Notes under the pieces: model-generated | Databases searched by the model: none | Told to the model about the DNA's origin: nothing | What the model saw: the letters and a program-made list of their open reading frames with translations, nothing else | DNA from: Phoronis australis | Lineage: Eukaryota; Phoronida; Phoronidae | DNA length: 22,921 nt | Reading direction: 5' to 3' | Assembly (NCBI GenBank): GCA_002633005.1 | Contig: NMRA01000175.1 | Coordinates: 726,775 to 749,695, forward strand | Shown: in pieces, positions 10,901 to 19,828 of the stretch | Layout of the letters: each line of letters begins with the position of its first letter | Position numbering within the stretch: position 1 is the stretch's first letter | Made by a program: the position numbers and the translations under genes

Positions 10901-13900
10901 GTGTAAAGCCGAATGAGGGCCTTGACCTGGATATGTGTGGTAAATCGGAGAGACTTTACGCGTTGTATGATTATAGATTTGAGTGAGAAAACATATAGTT
11001 CTTTGACATTGTACAAAGCATACAGTAATTACTAGTCAGTCATTAAAGTTGTACTGTCTGCATGAGTCTGTATAGCCTGCAGTTATCAAAAATACATGAA
11101 CCGTAGTCTCGTATAAAAAGCTGAGAAAGGAGGCAGTTACTACTTGATATTGCAATCATGTATAGTTGATGACAACATGTAGGAAATGTGTGGCGGTGTT
11201 GCTAAGTTATAAATGACATGCCTCAGACACTGGGATGGTTACAATTACATCAGTACAGATCAATAGAAGTTGTTCATGCACACACAGTCACACTGAGATG
11301 CCTGAAGGGATCACGCTTTTAAAACAGAACGTGTCATGAGAACTCAGCGTAACTTTCCATAGAACAAGTTCCTTGCCATAAAATTAAAATCTCGCAAGAC
11401 CTCGCAAACTCACAGGAGTGAAAAGCGAGTGTTACGCAAGTATGATGCCCAGGAGCTTTTAACAGCATATCCTAGCAAAATAACATCACTTGTTTGATTG
11501 GTTGGTGAGGTTGGATGCCTGGTAAATTCACAAGCTAATGACTTTGGGTCTATTTAGAACCCCGTAGCCCTGGATCAAATTTCAACAAGCAGATAACAGT
11601 GCACCTGGAAAAACTTTCCATGAGTGAAAGTGCTAAATATTCACCTCAAGATGTTAATACATTGTTACACTTTGATGAAATTGAGCAAAATTAAATATTG
11701 ATTGGTGAAATTACATTGCATGTTGCCAATGAAACACTGGCAAGACTAAAGTTCGATTCCCAGCAGTGCTATTTTATTGCAGTCTGAACACAACAAGGAT
11801 CTAATTCTAATCACCAACTTGACTCAGACACAAAACTTAATCAATCACATTGCATGATTTAAGCAAAAACTTGTAAGTCAGCTCAAAACGTGTCATGCAA
11901 AATTTTGGCTAATTTGCGAGACACGTTTAGAGTAATGAGATTAGGCCTCAGGCCCTGAAAGATCCACATCGTAAAATAATTTTGACAAAAAGTGTGTCAA
12001 AATATAAAAAAGAGGTCTGCTGCAAATAGCTTGTCTTAAATATTTTCAAATCTACTGTATACCACTGTAATCAGTTCCTGTAGTCAACAATGTGAAAGAG
12101 CTTTCCATGGAAGATAGGGACTGTAGAGAAAAAAATAAAAAGAAGTAAAAATATAACGTGCATGTGGTTGACTGAAAACACAGCATCTAACACAGGTCTA
12201 GGTTTAAAAGAATGTGGCACAACTCAATTTTTGTGGTACCTACATGAAAGAACTCACTAAAAACTAAAACAGCTGCAAACCCTCATTCCTAATATGTTTA
12301 GATGTCGAGGCAAGTATGTAATGCAAAAACTCATAAAAATGCTTTAAAACAGATGGTGACGAATCTACTTCTTGGGGAAACGTGAGAGTTATTCACTTTG
12401 AATAATGCAAGAATTTCTAGAAAAAAACAGAAGAAATTTAAGGTCTCATTCCAATACAATTTTCAAACTCTCCACCCCTAAGAATATATATGCGCACAAA
12501 CGCTCAAAGAAGTTGGACTGGCTGCAGCTTGAAGTCGCCATCGTTTTGTTTACATTATAGGTCAAAGGTCACATTTTCCATAATTATAGGTAAGTATGCT
12601 ACTTCCACCTCTTGTCACACCAGATAAGGAGACAGGCTTTGCTGTGTGGGAGAAAAATCGATGAAGTAACGAACAGTTGACAGATTCTTTTTTGAAATTT
12701 AAAACTAGGAAAAATGTTTTGACATCAACAGAAATTCAAAATCTTCAAGAACAAACCGCAAAAGAAATTGGTAAACAGTTGGACTTGTGTTTCACTGGCA
12801 GAGAACCACTTTGAATAATGCAATAACGGCTGTTTTTCACATTCTTTGCCACTTTAACTCATGTGATTTAAAAAGTCAAATTTCAGTTTATGAAAAACAA
12901 ATGGTGCCTTTGAGCTCATCGTCATTACCAACTGCATGACCAAATCTTGTTTAATATAGTGTTCACTGTACAAACTGGACACAAAAACCTGAGCACAAAA
13001 CACACATTCCTTCAACTACTTATAAATGCAGGTAGCTTCTAACCTAACAACTCAACAAACAAATGGGAGGAAAACAAACACTAACTAGTAGCAGGCATCA
13101 GGATCAAGTTTGAGGAATCCATTTACATGGTGTTGACTTTACCCTATAGTGTTACACCAGAGACTGAAAGAAACACAAACACCACGTCTATTATGACTGC
13201 AGGGATAAGATGTTTGTCTAACAAAAGGAAAACTGATATAATAGGGTTGAAAGAAAGGAATCATAACACACAAGCAATAACTTGTGTGGTATTATTTTCA
13301 GGTAAATGATCTTGATAACTGATGTGTGAAATTCCACATGAAAACACTGTGGAAGTGTTCCTTCAAATTTGAATTTAAATAATTAAAATAGTCACTAATT
13401 TTCCTTTTTTGGAAAGCTTTCTGCACTGCTAAAATATTCAGAACACCACCTTTAGTCAGTTGACGACAACTCTACAAAGTTATTTGAAGATAACAAAAAA
13501 TTTAAAAATTTAAAAATTTTCTTGCCATTTATTTTTGTCTCCTAAAAAAGGGAAAAACAACAACAAAATTTCAAGGTGTGTTCCACTGTGAATAAAATTC
13601 ACTGCACCTCTTGAAGTGGAGAAAAAACAATGTACCTTTTCTTGAAGTTTCAGTCTCTTTGGAATTTAGAGCAGGGTTCCGTTCCAAGAAACTGAACTGA
13701 CTTAGCTAAGACAATTAAATCTTAAATTTCAGCCGATTTCGAGATAACGAAACGTAAATTTGTCTCAAATCCAATTCAAGAAAGAGATCTTAGCTTGACT
13801 TAAGTTATTGACCTAACTTTTGTCTAAATTTTGACTAACTTACCGGATGTGAAAGTTTCAACATTTGGAAGTTGAGACAAATCTTAGACTTAAGTCAGTT

Positions 13901-15977
13901 TCTTGGAACGGGCCCCTGAATTCTAGTAAACATTTTTCTACTTCTAGATTGACTACATTCAACATACCGTGTAGTATTCACAGCCAACTAACACATGAAA
14001 ATTTAAATAAAATGAATTAATCCAGTTAAATCATGTCGTCTAAAGTCTTTTTCATAACTAACAAAATGAATAAACCTCGGCTCAGTATACCTATTGACAA
14101 CTGCTGAAAGATCAATTGGTGGCATGCTGCCATGGCAACATTGATTAGGAACATCCATTGCCTCTGTGTATAGATTAACCGAGCTGATCTAAAGATAAAT
14201 TTGTGAACAATACAAAAATTCACGACTTTACATAGAATTGAAGCTCACTACAAGCAAGTCTGACAACAAGCCTTGAAGCTACGTTCAAAGAAAAAAGACA
14301 AATAAAGTGTACTTCTTGCTTCGGTTATAGATTTAGTGAACAGTAGTCAAAACTGTCAGTTTTAAAACCACGAGAAATGAATGACAAGGATTGATAAAAC
14401 ATTTTGTACTGAGGATTATTTCAGTTATGAAAGTTTCAAAAACTTTCCACATAGATTAATCCTGAATTAAACCCAAATTAGTTCACCGATACAAATGATG
14501 TATGATGTACCTAAAAGTTTGTATGACAAAATCACTTCAAAGTGACAGTAATCCAATTCACTCTATAACTCCTGGAAAAGCAGGGAAATCATTGCCATAA
14601 GCCTGTTGACTACAGTAAAATCTCACCAATTTCAGACAAAAATTAATGGCGAAAATTAATGTTTTTTATTTTTCATGGTCTTCTATAATGCTGTCGAGAA
14701 TGCCCACTATTTTTCAAACCTTTCTTTGGTGATAGATGTGACAGAAAACTTTAGCATGGAAAGGCATTTAATTTTGGTGCTGCATGTTTCACGGAAAAAT
14801 GACAAAATAAAGTTTCACTTGTTGGCCATATTATGTCCTAAATCGATAAGTTTTTATCGTCATACACAAAAATGTTTATATTCTTGAAAGCTTTAACTTA
14901 TGAGTGATGTTATACTCAGCTGTCAATCAATGAGTCCTTCTTACCCAAGTTAACAATCTTAGTGCTCCTTTGTTGCGTCCTTGTCGGATATAACAATACT
15001 GGTTGCATGGATATTGTACCTTGGGCGCTCTCTATGCAACCAGGTTGCGACGTGGGTTCCCATGGGATGCCTACTAGAGGCAAATGCAAGACTACAAAAG
15101 TCATGCTCACATACCATTTCATCAACAGGTGGTATTTCCCTTTGTGCATATCTGCCCAATTTATTTCATGTTTGCAGCATCAAAAGTGGCACAGAAATAA
15201 TGAAGTCATAACTTGTAATTGCATCAACTCTTGGTCCTCCATCACACGACTGACAAAATCATAAGACCTTCTACTCAGATAAGAGATACGGAAGAAACTC
15301 AATCATTAGAGAGCAACTGGCTTAATTAAACTGCCAGGCAATGTTTTGAGTTTCAACATATTGCCTGATGACTTACATGTACTGGAAATTCAGGCCACAC
15401 AAAACAAATACTAGGCATTAACTTTTTAACTAGAAAGTTGAAAACTAGAGGGCGCATCATTCAGAGCACAGATTTTCAGATAGGAGTCAACAAATCAAAA
15501 CTCAAGACAGCTGGCAGTTGATATTGGACACATGTTATATCTGGCTGCCTCAATGCTAACATGATCTCCAGACGTCATATACCTGCAAATTTAGTATTAA
15601 GTGTAGGACTCAAAATGCCTGTGGTTTTTTGCTCTTCTTGTTTTTAAGCTTTGAAACAAAAAGTGCAAAAATTTTTGGTGCTTTTTGCATTTCAAGCCTG
15701 TGATTTAACTTCACGATTTGCCTCAAGTTTTCTAACGTCAGCAGAAAAAAATACGTTTGTGGTATCAAAATTTATGTTCTGGTGGTGTATCTTAGCCCTT
15801 CAATCTCAGGATCACTTAACACCACAAGTGTATTTGCTAACTGTCGCTGTTGTGTACGTACCCATGGTGATGTTGCTTACGGCTAGCTTGCCTGTACTCT
15901 GAGCTCGCTAATGATGAAGCACTCCCTCTACGCTTTAAAAGTTTGGCGGCTTTATCCCGTGCTACCTGTGATGTCAT
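7754..15977 (-). CDS. DYNLT5: Tctex1-type dynein light chain, DYNLT5-like
   Basis: Three coding exons on the minus strand, 15977-15862, 9517-9304 and 7957-7754, join in frame to a 177-residue protein. The Tctex1 domain covers roughly residues 60-177. It includes [15 protein letters not shown] at the end of exon 2, and [21 protein letters not shown] and the closing [10 protein letters not shown] in exon 3. The N-terminal tail has RRGSASSL and [11 protein letters not shown], which match what I recall of vertebrate DYNLT5 (formerly TCTEX1D1, about 179 residues), including spacing. The family comprises dimeric light chains of dynein motors; members with this tail are linked to cilia and axonemes, so a ciliary role is inference. 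The start is the ATG at 15977; length and phase agree. All introns obey GT-AG. DYNLT2B or another Tctex1 paralogue is a less likely identity. Confidence 0.92.
8094..8162. repeat. 69-bp inverted repeat, tiny MITE or hairpin
   Basis: The left arm agtggagccccttatatta and the right arm, read in reverse complement as agtggagccctctatatta, agree at 17 of 19 positions, with about 31 bp between. It sits in DYNLT5-like intron 2. No clear target duplication is seen. The transcript would fold into a stem-loop. Confidence 0.7.
8407..8470. repeat. 32-bp tandem duplication
   Basis: Two copies of a 32-bp unit beginning ttttcattgtcagggcac lie at 8407-8438 and 8439-8470, differing at one base near the end. 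It is intronic. Confidence 0.9.
9082..9139. repeat. two adjacent perfect palindromes
   Basis: Positions 9082-9119 are an 18-bp arm (ttaacagtatcgagtctt), an AA spacer and the exact reverse complement. Overlapping its edge, 9118-9139 are aattgtaatt, AA and aattacaatt. Both are perfect and share the AA spacer. They could extrude as cruciforms or mark a foldback footprint. Confidence 0.85.
9304..9517 (-). CDS. DYNLT5: DYNLT5-like coding exon 2
   Basis: 214 bp complete the junction glycine and then encode 71 codons, from [11 protein letters not shown] to RQMTKTLSE. The donor is GAG|GTAAGT, phase 0. It carries the start of the Tctex1 fold, including [22 protein letters not shown] and the conserved YEPELCRQM block. 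Confidence 0.93.
10446..10675 (+). repeat. dispersed repeat, copy A
   Basis: This stretch is collinear with 14615-14843. Shared blocks include gtaaaatctc.ccaa.tt.agacaaaaa at the start, tgcccac with a T run in the middle, and ccatactgtgtctta against ccatattatgtccta at the end. The two copies are diverged and in the same orientation. I know no family name; it could be a SINE or a MITE. Confidence 0.55.
12559..12571 (+). promoter_or_regulatory. perfect DR1 nuclear-receptor motif
   Basis: AGGTCA-A-AGGTCA is the exact direct-repeat-1 consensus bound by RXR, HNF4 and COUP-TF type receptors. It lies deep in DYNLT5-like intron 1. A strong donor-like G|GTAAGT follows at 12590, and an atatatat run lies near 12484, so an intronic promoter or enhancer is possible but unproven. 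Confidence 0.4.
13672..13918. mobile_element. MITE with about 36-bp TIRs
   Basis: The left end is cagggttccgttccaaga and the right end, in reverse complement, is caggggcccgttccaaga. Both continue into aaactgacttaag-like sequence, with a small indel between the arms. The internal sequence repeats the cttag/acttaag motif. The total is 247 bp without coding capacity. Flanks atttagag and aattctag are not a clean 8-bp duplication. The CAGGG terminus is reminiscent of hAT-type elements. Confidence 0.65.
14615..14843 (+). repeat. dispersed repeat, copy B
   Basis: This is the second, diverged copy of the repeat at 10446-10675, in the same orientation and the same intron, about 4.2 kb away. An open frame at 14675-14887 falls inside it and is not conserved between the copies. 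Confidence 0.55.
15862..15977 (-). CDS. DYNLT5: DYNLT5-like coding exon 1
   Basis: 116 bp encode 38 codons plus two bases: [18 protein letters not shown], then a serine-rich stretch and QHHH. The donor is GG|GTACGT (intron from 15861). An alternative donor twelve bases earlier in the exon's terminal region (gcc|gtaagc, intron from 15880) would put exon 2 out of frame. The GG|GTACGT choice gives a glycine across the junction and the expected spacing to the SMSTVSF motif. The tail is basic and probably disordered. Confidence 0.8.
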
Positions 15978-16499
15978 TTTTATTAAAAATTGAAGTGGAA
16001 TGCCTCAAATGTTATTCCTGTAACGATAAACGAGAATCAACAGGTGAAAATGCATTTGAATGATAGAAAAAGTCTTGAAGGACAACACACTTCATTGCGT
16101 TGGCAAGTCGAACATTATGAAATACTCCTGCACTGCAGTGAATCACCTTCTACTCAGCTCAATAATTTCAGACTTGTTAGGTAATCCTTAAAATTAAGTC
16201 TAAATCTGCTACTCTTTCCCAATATGCTTTTAAATTATAACAAACCGGTTAAACTAAGATTATAATGTAAATCTAGCCTTCATTATAGTAACCTACATCA
16301 CTCATATAGCTTTGCCATAGACTTAATAGAGGTGTCTTCGCACAAATGTAAATCATGGCCGTGGTATTGATGGGTGTAGCCTTGGTGCAAGGCTGTATAA
16401 ATATACAGATTAAAAGTGGGCAAAATGAAACCTTATACAAAGTTAGTGTCAATAAAACTACTCTTCCTTAGTTAATTTAATTTAATTACTGCCATTAGT
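15978..16499. other. DYNLT5-like upstream region
   Basis: This is the probable 5'UTR and promoter of the minus-strand gene. It contains GTTATTCCTGTAAC at 16011-16024, a weak resemblance to an RFX X-box, 34 bp above the start codon. A short palindrome, ctgtataaatatacag, lies near 16393-16408. No coding exon is seen. Confidence 0.35.
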
Positions 16500-17530
16500 C
16501 CATTATACATTTGTGGACCAATCACAGGCATCAACCTTGAGCGCCATGGAACAGAGCACACTCTGTAGGTTTTCAATATCTGCTTTCGCCATTTCAACAA
16601 GCAGAAGAGAAGTATTTTAATACCAGCAAACTGAATTTCAGAACAAATTTTGCTGCTGTGAAACTGTCATTATCTCCCGAAAGGTGTCGCAAAATTTTAG
16701 GAAATGGTGCATGCACGTGTCACGAGCATATCGCTTTTCAAAATGACAGATTTTGCTTTACAAATAGCAAGAAAATGACGTTTATTAGATTGCTTTTCTC
16801 TTAAATGGCTGCAATGTGGAAGGTGAGTGTCGGTTGACTCCCAGATTTTGCATGCACCTCCACTGGTTGTTAGCTCTAGATGTTGATATAGCCAGGTTTC
16901 CCGACAAGGGGATAAGCAGAACTACTCAGGCTGTGTGAAGTTTCGGGGTCTAACGGAGCTCAACCACACAATGAATTTTGACGGCAGTTTTCATACACTG
17001 CTAGGAGGCTGGCTAATCTGACTGAAGACTAGCTAGCCAGCTGAATGAACACTATCAAAATACAGCTAGGTACCACTGTGTATTGACCTCTGTTGGACCA
17101 TGAAATTTCACACAGCACAGGTATTAGTCTGCTCATCACCTCGTTGTGAAAATAATATCACAGACATGTAGAGCTACAACAACCAACGGAGGTGCGTGCA
17201 CAATCTGGGAGCCAACCTTGCCTGTAGCAGCCGTTTAAATGAAAAACAATCTAATAAATGTCATTTTCTTGCATAATTCTCCACCTTATTGTCACAAAGA
17301 AAAGTCTGAAGTCGTTTTGAAAAGAGTGCGTTCGTGACACATGGCATTTCCTAAATTTAAACTTATATCGAAATGAAACCAGTTCCGATAATTTGTTGTG
17401 ATATGAACACGACCTTGTGCAAGAAGAAAAGTTGATTGAAGAACTGACAAAAAACGAAGGGCAATTAAGTTACGCTGCATTTCATGGCGCAAGAAACGAC
17501 GCATAAGATCAACTCAACTTGAGCAGCAGA
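16500..17530. repeat. large imperfect palindrome, about 1 kb
   Basis: Sequence from about 16500 to 17010 pairs with the reverse complement of about 17030 to 17530. Clear anchor blocks are 16769-16883 (gcaagaaaatgac, tttattagattg, gactcccagatt, gcacctcc, ggttgttag) against 17163-17275, ttaggaaatg on each arm further out, and ctgactgaagactagctagcc at the centre. The arms differ by many substitutions and small gaps, so it is old. A 70-codon minus frame in the right arm (17292-17504, MRRFLRHEMQRNLIALRF) is broken in the left arm. It could be a foldback transposon or two copies inserted head to head. Confidence 0.75.
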
Positions 17531-18089
17531 ATAAGAACTCCAAATTTTGTATCACTTGTAAATAATTCATTGATTAACTCGAGGAAGAGTGTATTTTATT
17601 CAAGGAAGAGTTATTTTTAATGGCAATAATTTTGGGTCACATTTTATTTGTTCAGTTTATTACCCATATTGGCGCAAAGCCGTACATTACGCGTATACTG
17701 TACAGCTTTGCACCAATCAATATGACATTGAGAATGCAATTAGCTAAGGTTTAAACTGAAGACATGCTGACAAACTACTATTTGCTTAAGAGCTCTCTAA
17801 GAAGACGTTGGGATGCATCGGCTTCGAAATCATAACCTACCTATTAAATTCTGCAAAAGTTCAAAGAGCAGCAACTCATTGAAAACTTTTGATCACCTTT
17901 CCTACTTGTCACTCAGCAGACCACTCGAAGCTCAATGAAAGCTGTTGCTTGGCACCCGGAAGCCAAGTAATAGAGAACCCAATGGAGATTGCGGATATTT
18001 AAGGTTCTCATAAACATTAAGTTCAATATATCATACTTTTATGGTGATTATTTTGACTTAAATTCCTAGGAACACGGTGAATTCTTTAG
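17531..18089. other. intergenic stretch with one hairpin
   Basis: No gene is seen. A 60-bp inverted repeat at 17665-17724 pairs catattggcgcaaagccgtac with gtacagctttgcaccaa and atatg, with an extra few bases on one arm and a loop containing attacgcgtatact. Confidence 0.5.
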
Positions 18090-18097
18090 TATAAATA
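18090..18097 (+). promoter_or_regulatory. TATA-like box upstream of 18299 exon
   Basis: TATAAATA lies 209 bp above the start codon of the plus-strand exon, in otherwise AT-rich sequence. It is placed as a core promoter would be if the leader is about 180 bp. AT-richness makes chance likely. Confidence 0.3.
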
Positions 18098-18124
18098 TAA
18101 AAAACTTGTTGCTAAACTAGATAC

Positions 18125-18274
18125 ATGAGGCAATATCTTTGCTTTCGAGCCCCACTACAGAAACCTCAGTCCGCAAATGATAGAATCGACGCGTTTGATT
18201 GGGTAAAGATTTTCACGGAAATGAACGAATACGCTCGATGTGTGATAGTAGGTCATATAGAAATACACACGTGA
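18125..18274 (+). CDS. possible 49-residue upstream ORF
   Basis: An ATG at 18125 opens a frame of 49 codons (MRQYLCFRAPLQKPQSANDR and onward) that stops 24 bp before the ATG at 18299. If the transcript starts near 18120, this ORF could limit translation of the main frame. No domain is recognised. It may equally be an unselected frame in a leader or promoter. Confidence 0.2.
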   Translation: MRQYLCFRAPLQKPQSANDRIDAFDWVKIFTEMNEYARCVIVGHIEIHT

Positions 18275-18298
18275 AGTTTTGACGAAGTTTTTGGTGAA

Positions 18299-18475
18299 AT
18301 GAGTGAACCAACTAAAAAAGCAGTGTCGGAGGAAGAGCGCAGAAAGTTGGTAGAAAAAATGGACAGGGATTTGAACGAGTTAATCGCAGAAGGAGCCCGA
18401 AAAACGAAAGAAAGGAGGGAGGCCAATCCAGACTCTGACGAATTTAGAACGTACACATCAGACGAGTTGGCTGAG
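18299..18475 (+). CDS. first coding exon, unidentified helical protein
   Basis: The 59 codons run from MSEPTKKAVSEEERRKLVEK to TYTSDELAE and end at a strong donor, GAG|GTGAGT, phase 0. The peptide is rich in Glu, Lys and Arg with a heptad-like hydrophobic spacing (LVEKMDRDLNELIAEG), so a short amphipathic or coiled-coil helix is likely, followed by a disordered acidic stretch (NPDSDEF). There is no signal peptide or membrane segment. The start is the first ATG with a long clean frame. The gene runs away from DYNLT5, with about 2.3 kb between the two starts. I do not recognise the family and found no second exon to the right before the transposon-rich zone; it may lie outside the window. Confidence 0.6.
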
Positions 18476-18920
18476 GTGAGTCATAAGTTATGGAGCTTAT
18501 CTCGATCTTTTAAAACATATCTGTAGTATAAACCATATATAAAGGGAGTACTGCGAACGTCATTGCACAGGAACATAGATGTGACTGGAAGTCTTTTGGT
18601 AATTGTTTACAACATGACGACATTGACCTACACGCATGATTTTGGTATCGTTAGATTCCTCTCATCGTTTTCAGTCCAAAAATGTCTCCTACCTTGCCCC
18701 CTTACATTTTTATCGTCAAGTTTTTGTTTGCACTATTTCCTCGTTGACACCGCCATGTTCAATGGAAAGGAGTCACCTGGCGGCCAAAAACTGAACCAAT
18801 GTATCGACACAGTTCTGTCCGCAGAGCGTCGCTCTTCACAGGCTCAAACCATAGTCGATTGCGGAGGATTCTTCCCCCCCGACCCCACACTTATAAGTAC
18901 CGGCACCGAAGTGCGTGATC
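18476..18920 (+). other. start of intron after 18299 exon; no gene seen
   Basis: This begins with the GTGAGT donor. A plus-strand open frame at 18563-18937 has no recognisable domain and a hydrophobic, cysteine-rich composition typical of non-coding translation. No acceptor with a convincing continuation was found. Confidence 0.4.
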
Positions 18921-19480
18921 GCATGGACAATAATTGACCGTTAAAACCACGACTTACTTCTTCAAGTCACAAGTCTGTGTTCGTGTGGACAAAAATTATC
19001 CGCGTTATCTAGCGCGTAAAGTCAAACAACGCAAAAAAATAAGCCGATCCAGTCGGAGATAGTCTTACTGCTATAAAAATTCGCATGTCAGTAGACCTTA
19101 CGCTTACTACGACCATTTAAAGCAGGAGGTCACCCTCTGCTCTGGTCTCTGGATAAAAATTGTCCGCCTGACTTTAGGCCTACGTGTTCTGTACGACTTG
19201 AAACAATCGATGGTGGTCGACGTACGGCCGAGGAAATTTTAACACCCGTGGTTCTCTGAACAAAAACTGCCCCTCGCCCTCTCCAAGCCATTTTAAGGCC
19301 GTGTGCTGACAAAACTTTCGCTTAGTTTGATCACGCGCTCTCTAATTAAGTAGACTGTGACTTGAGAGCAAAGTCGCGTACAGTTGGTACTTATGAAAAT
19401 CAAAAGCCACCACTAGGCTCCCTCACACATTAAGTCCTTGTGGATCACGCGCTCTCAAAGCCATTTAAAGCGGATGGTCG
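18921..19480. repeat. degenerate internal repeats
   Basis: A motif like tggacaaaaattrtccgc recurs at about 18922, 18984, 19149 and 19254 with substitutions. ccatttaaagc recurs at 19113, 19288 (ccattttaaggc) and 19461, about 174 bp apart. gatcacgcgctctc occurs exactly at 19329 and 19443. This looks like decayed tandem or subterminal repeats of a mobile element. GC content is slightly higher than in the flanks. Confidence 0.4.
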
Positions 19481-19525
19481 TATGGACGATCAACAACAAA
19501 ACAACGTATTCCTTGACTTAAACAT

Positions 19526-19640
19526 GCACGCACCCAGGAGGGGTCCGCCTCAGAGAAACAAAAAATCCGAAAACAATTAAGCAGAAAAACGATACAACAA
19601 AGGTCCAATAAAAAGAGAAGATTACCAAAATTCGACAAAT
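19526..19640 (+). mobile_element. fragment of the 3974-type MITE
   Basis: The stretch starts gcacgcacccaggaggggtc and cgcctcag, then A-rich filler with aaaaaatccgaaaac and caaaggtccaataaaaag. This matches in order the left end of the element at 3974 (gcgcacccag, G run, tccgcctcag, aaaaagtccg, acaaaagtcc). The right terminus is missing or diverged, and the G run is shorter. Confidence 0.45.
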
Positions 19641-19668
19641 GGACAAATCATAGCTATGAACTTACACC

Positions 19669-19712
19669 GTGAATCTTAGTAAAACAGGGCGTGAATCTTA
19701 GTAAAACAGGGC
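19669..19712. repeat. 22-bp perfect tandem duplication
   Basis: Two identical copies of a 22-bp unit (gtgaatcttagtaaaacagg plus gc) lie at 19669-19690 and 19691-19712. This is a recent slippage-type duplication. Confidence 0.9.
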
Positions 19713-19828
19713 CCTTGATTTTCCGACAGGAAATGTGCCTGTGCCTTCTTAGGGGGGAAGTTTTTGTGGGGTGTCGATCACCATCAGTAGCACTCGCCTT
19801 GTTGCAAAACCTCTAGTCTCTGCCTCAG

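Larger units (their letters stand above)
9518..15861 (-). other. DYNLT5-like intron 1, 6.3 kb
   Basis: GT at 15861-15860 and AG at 9519-9518 bound the intron. The acceptor tract reads tttgtttactgttgccag. I found no further exon inside that would keep the frame. It holds a dispersed repeat pair (10446-10675 and 14615-14843), a DR1 motif (12559-12571) and a MITE (13672-13918), all described separately. The rest is AT-rich and featureless to me, including open frames at 13127-13309, 14026-14223, 14916-15264 and 15651-15902. Confidence 0.8.

Noticed and set aside
11730-11775. tRNA-like B-box string gttcgattccc
   Set aside because: No matching acceptor stem, A-box or anticodon arm could be laid out upstream; at best a decayed SINE promoter.
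14916-15264. Several overlapping frames on both strands in DYNLT5 intron 1
   Set aside because: No domain, frames compete with each other, no good splice borders, and the composition is not coding-like.
15875-15881. Alternative DYNLT5 exon 1 donor gcc|gtaagc
   Set aside because: It matches the donor consensus well but joins exon 2 out of frame; the GG|GTACGT donor at 15861 gives the correct phase and the expected spacing to the SMSTVSF motif.
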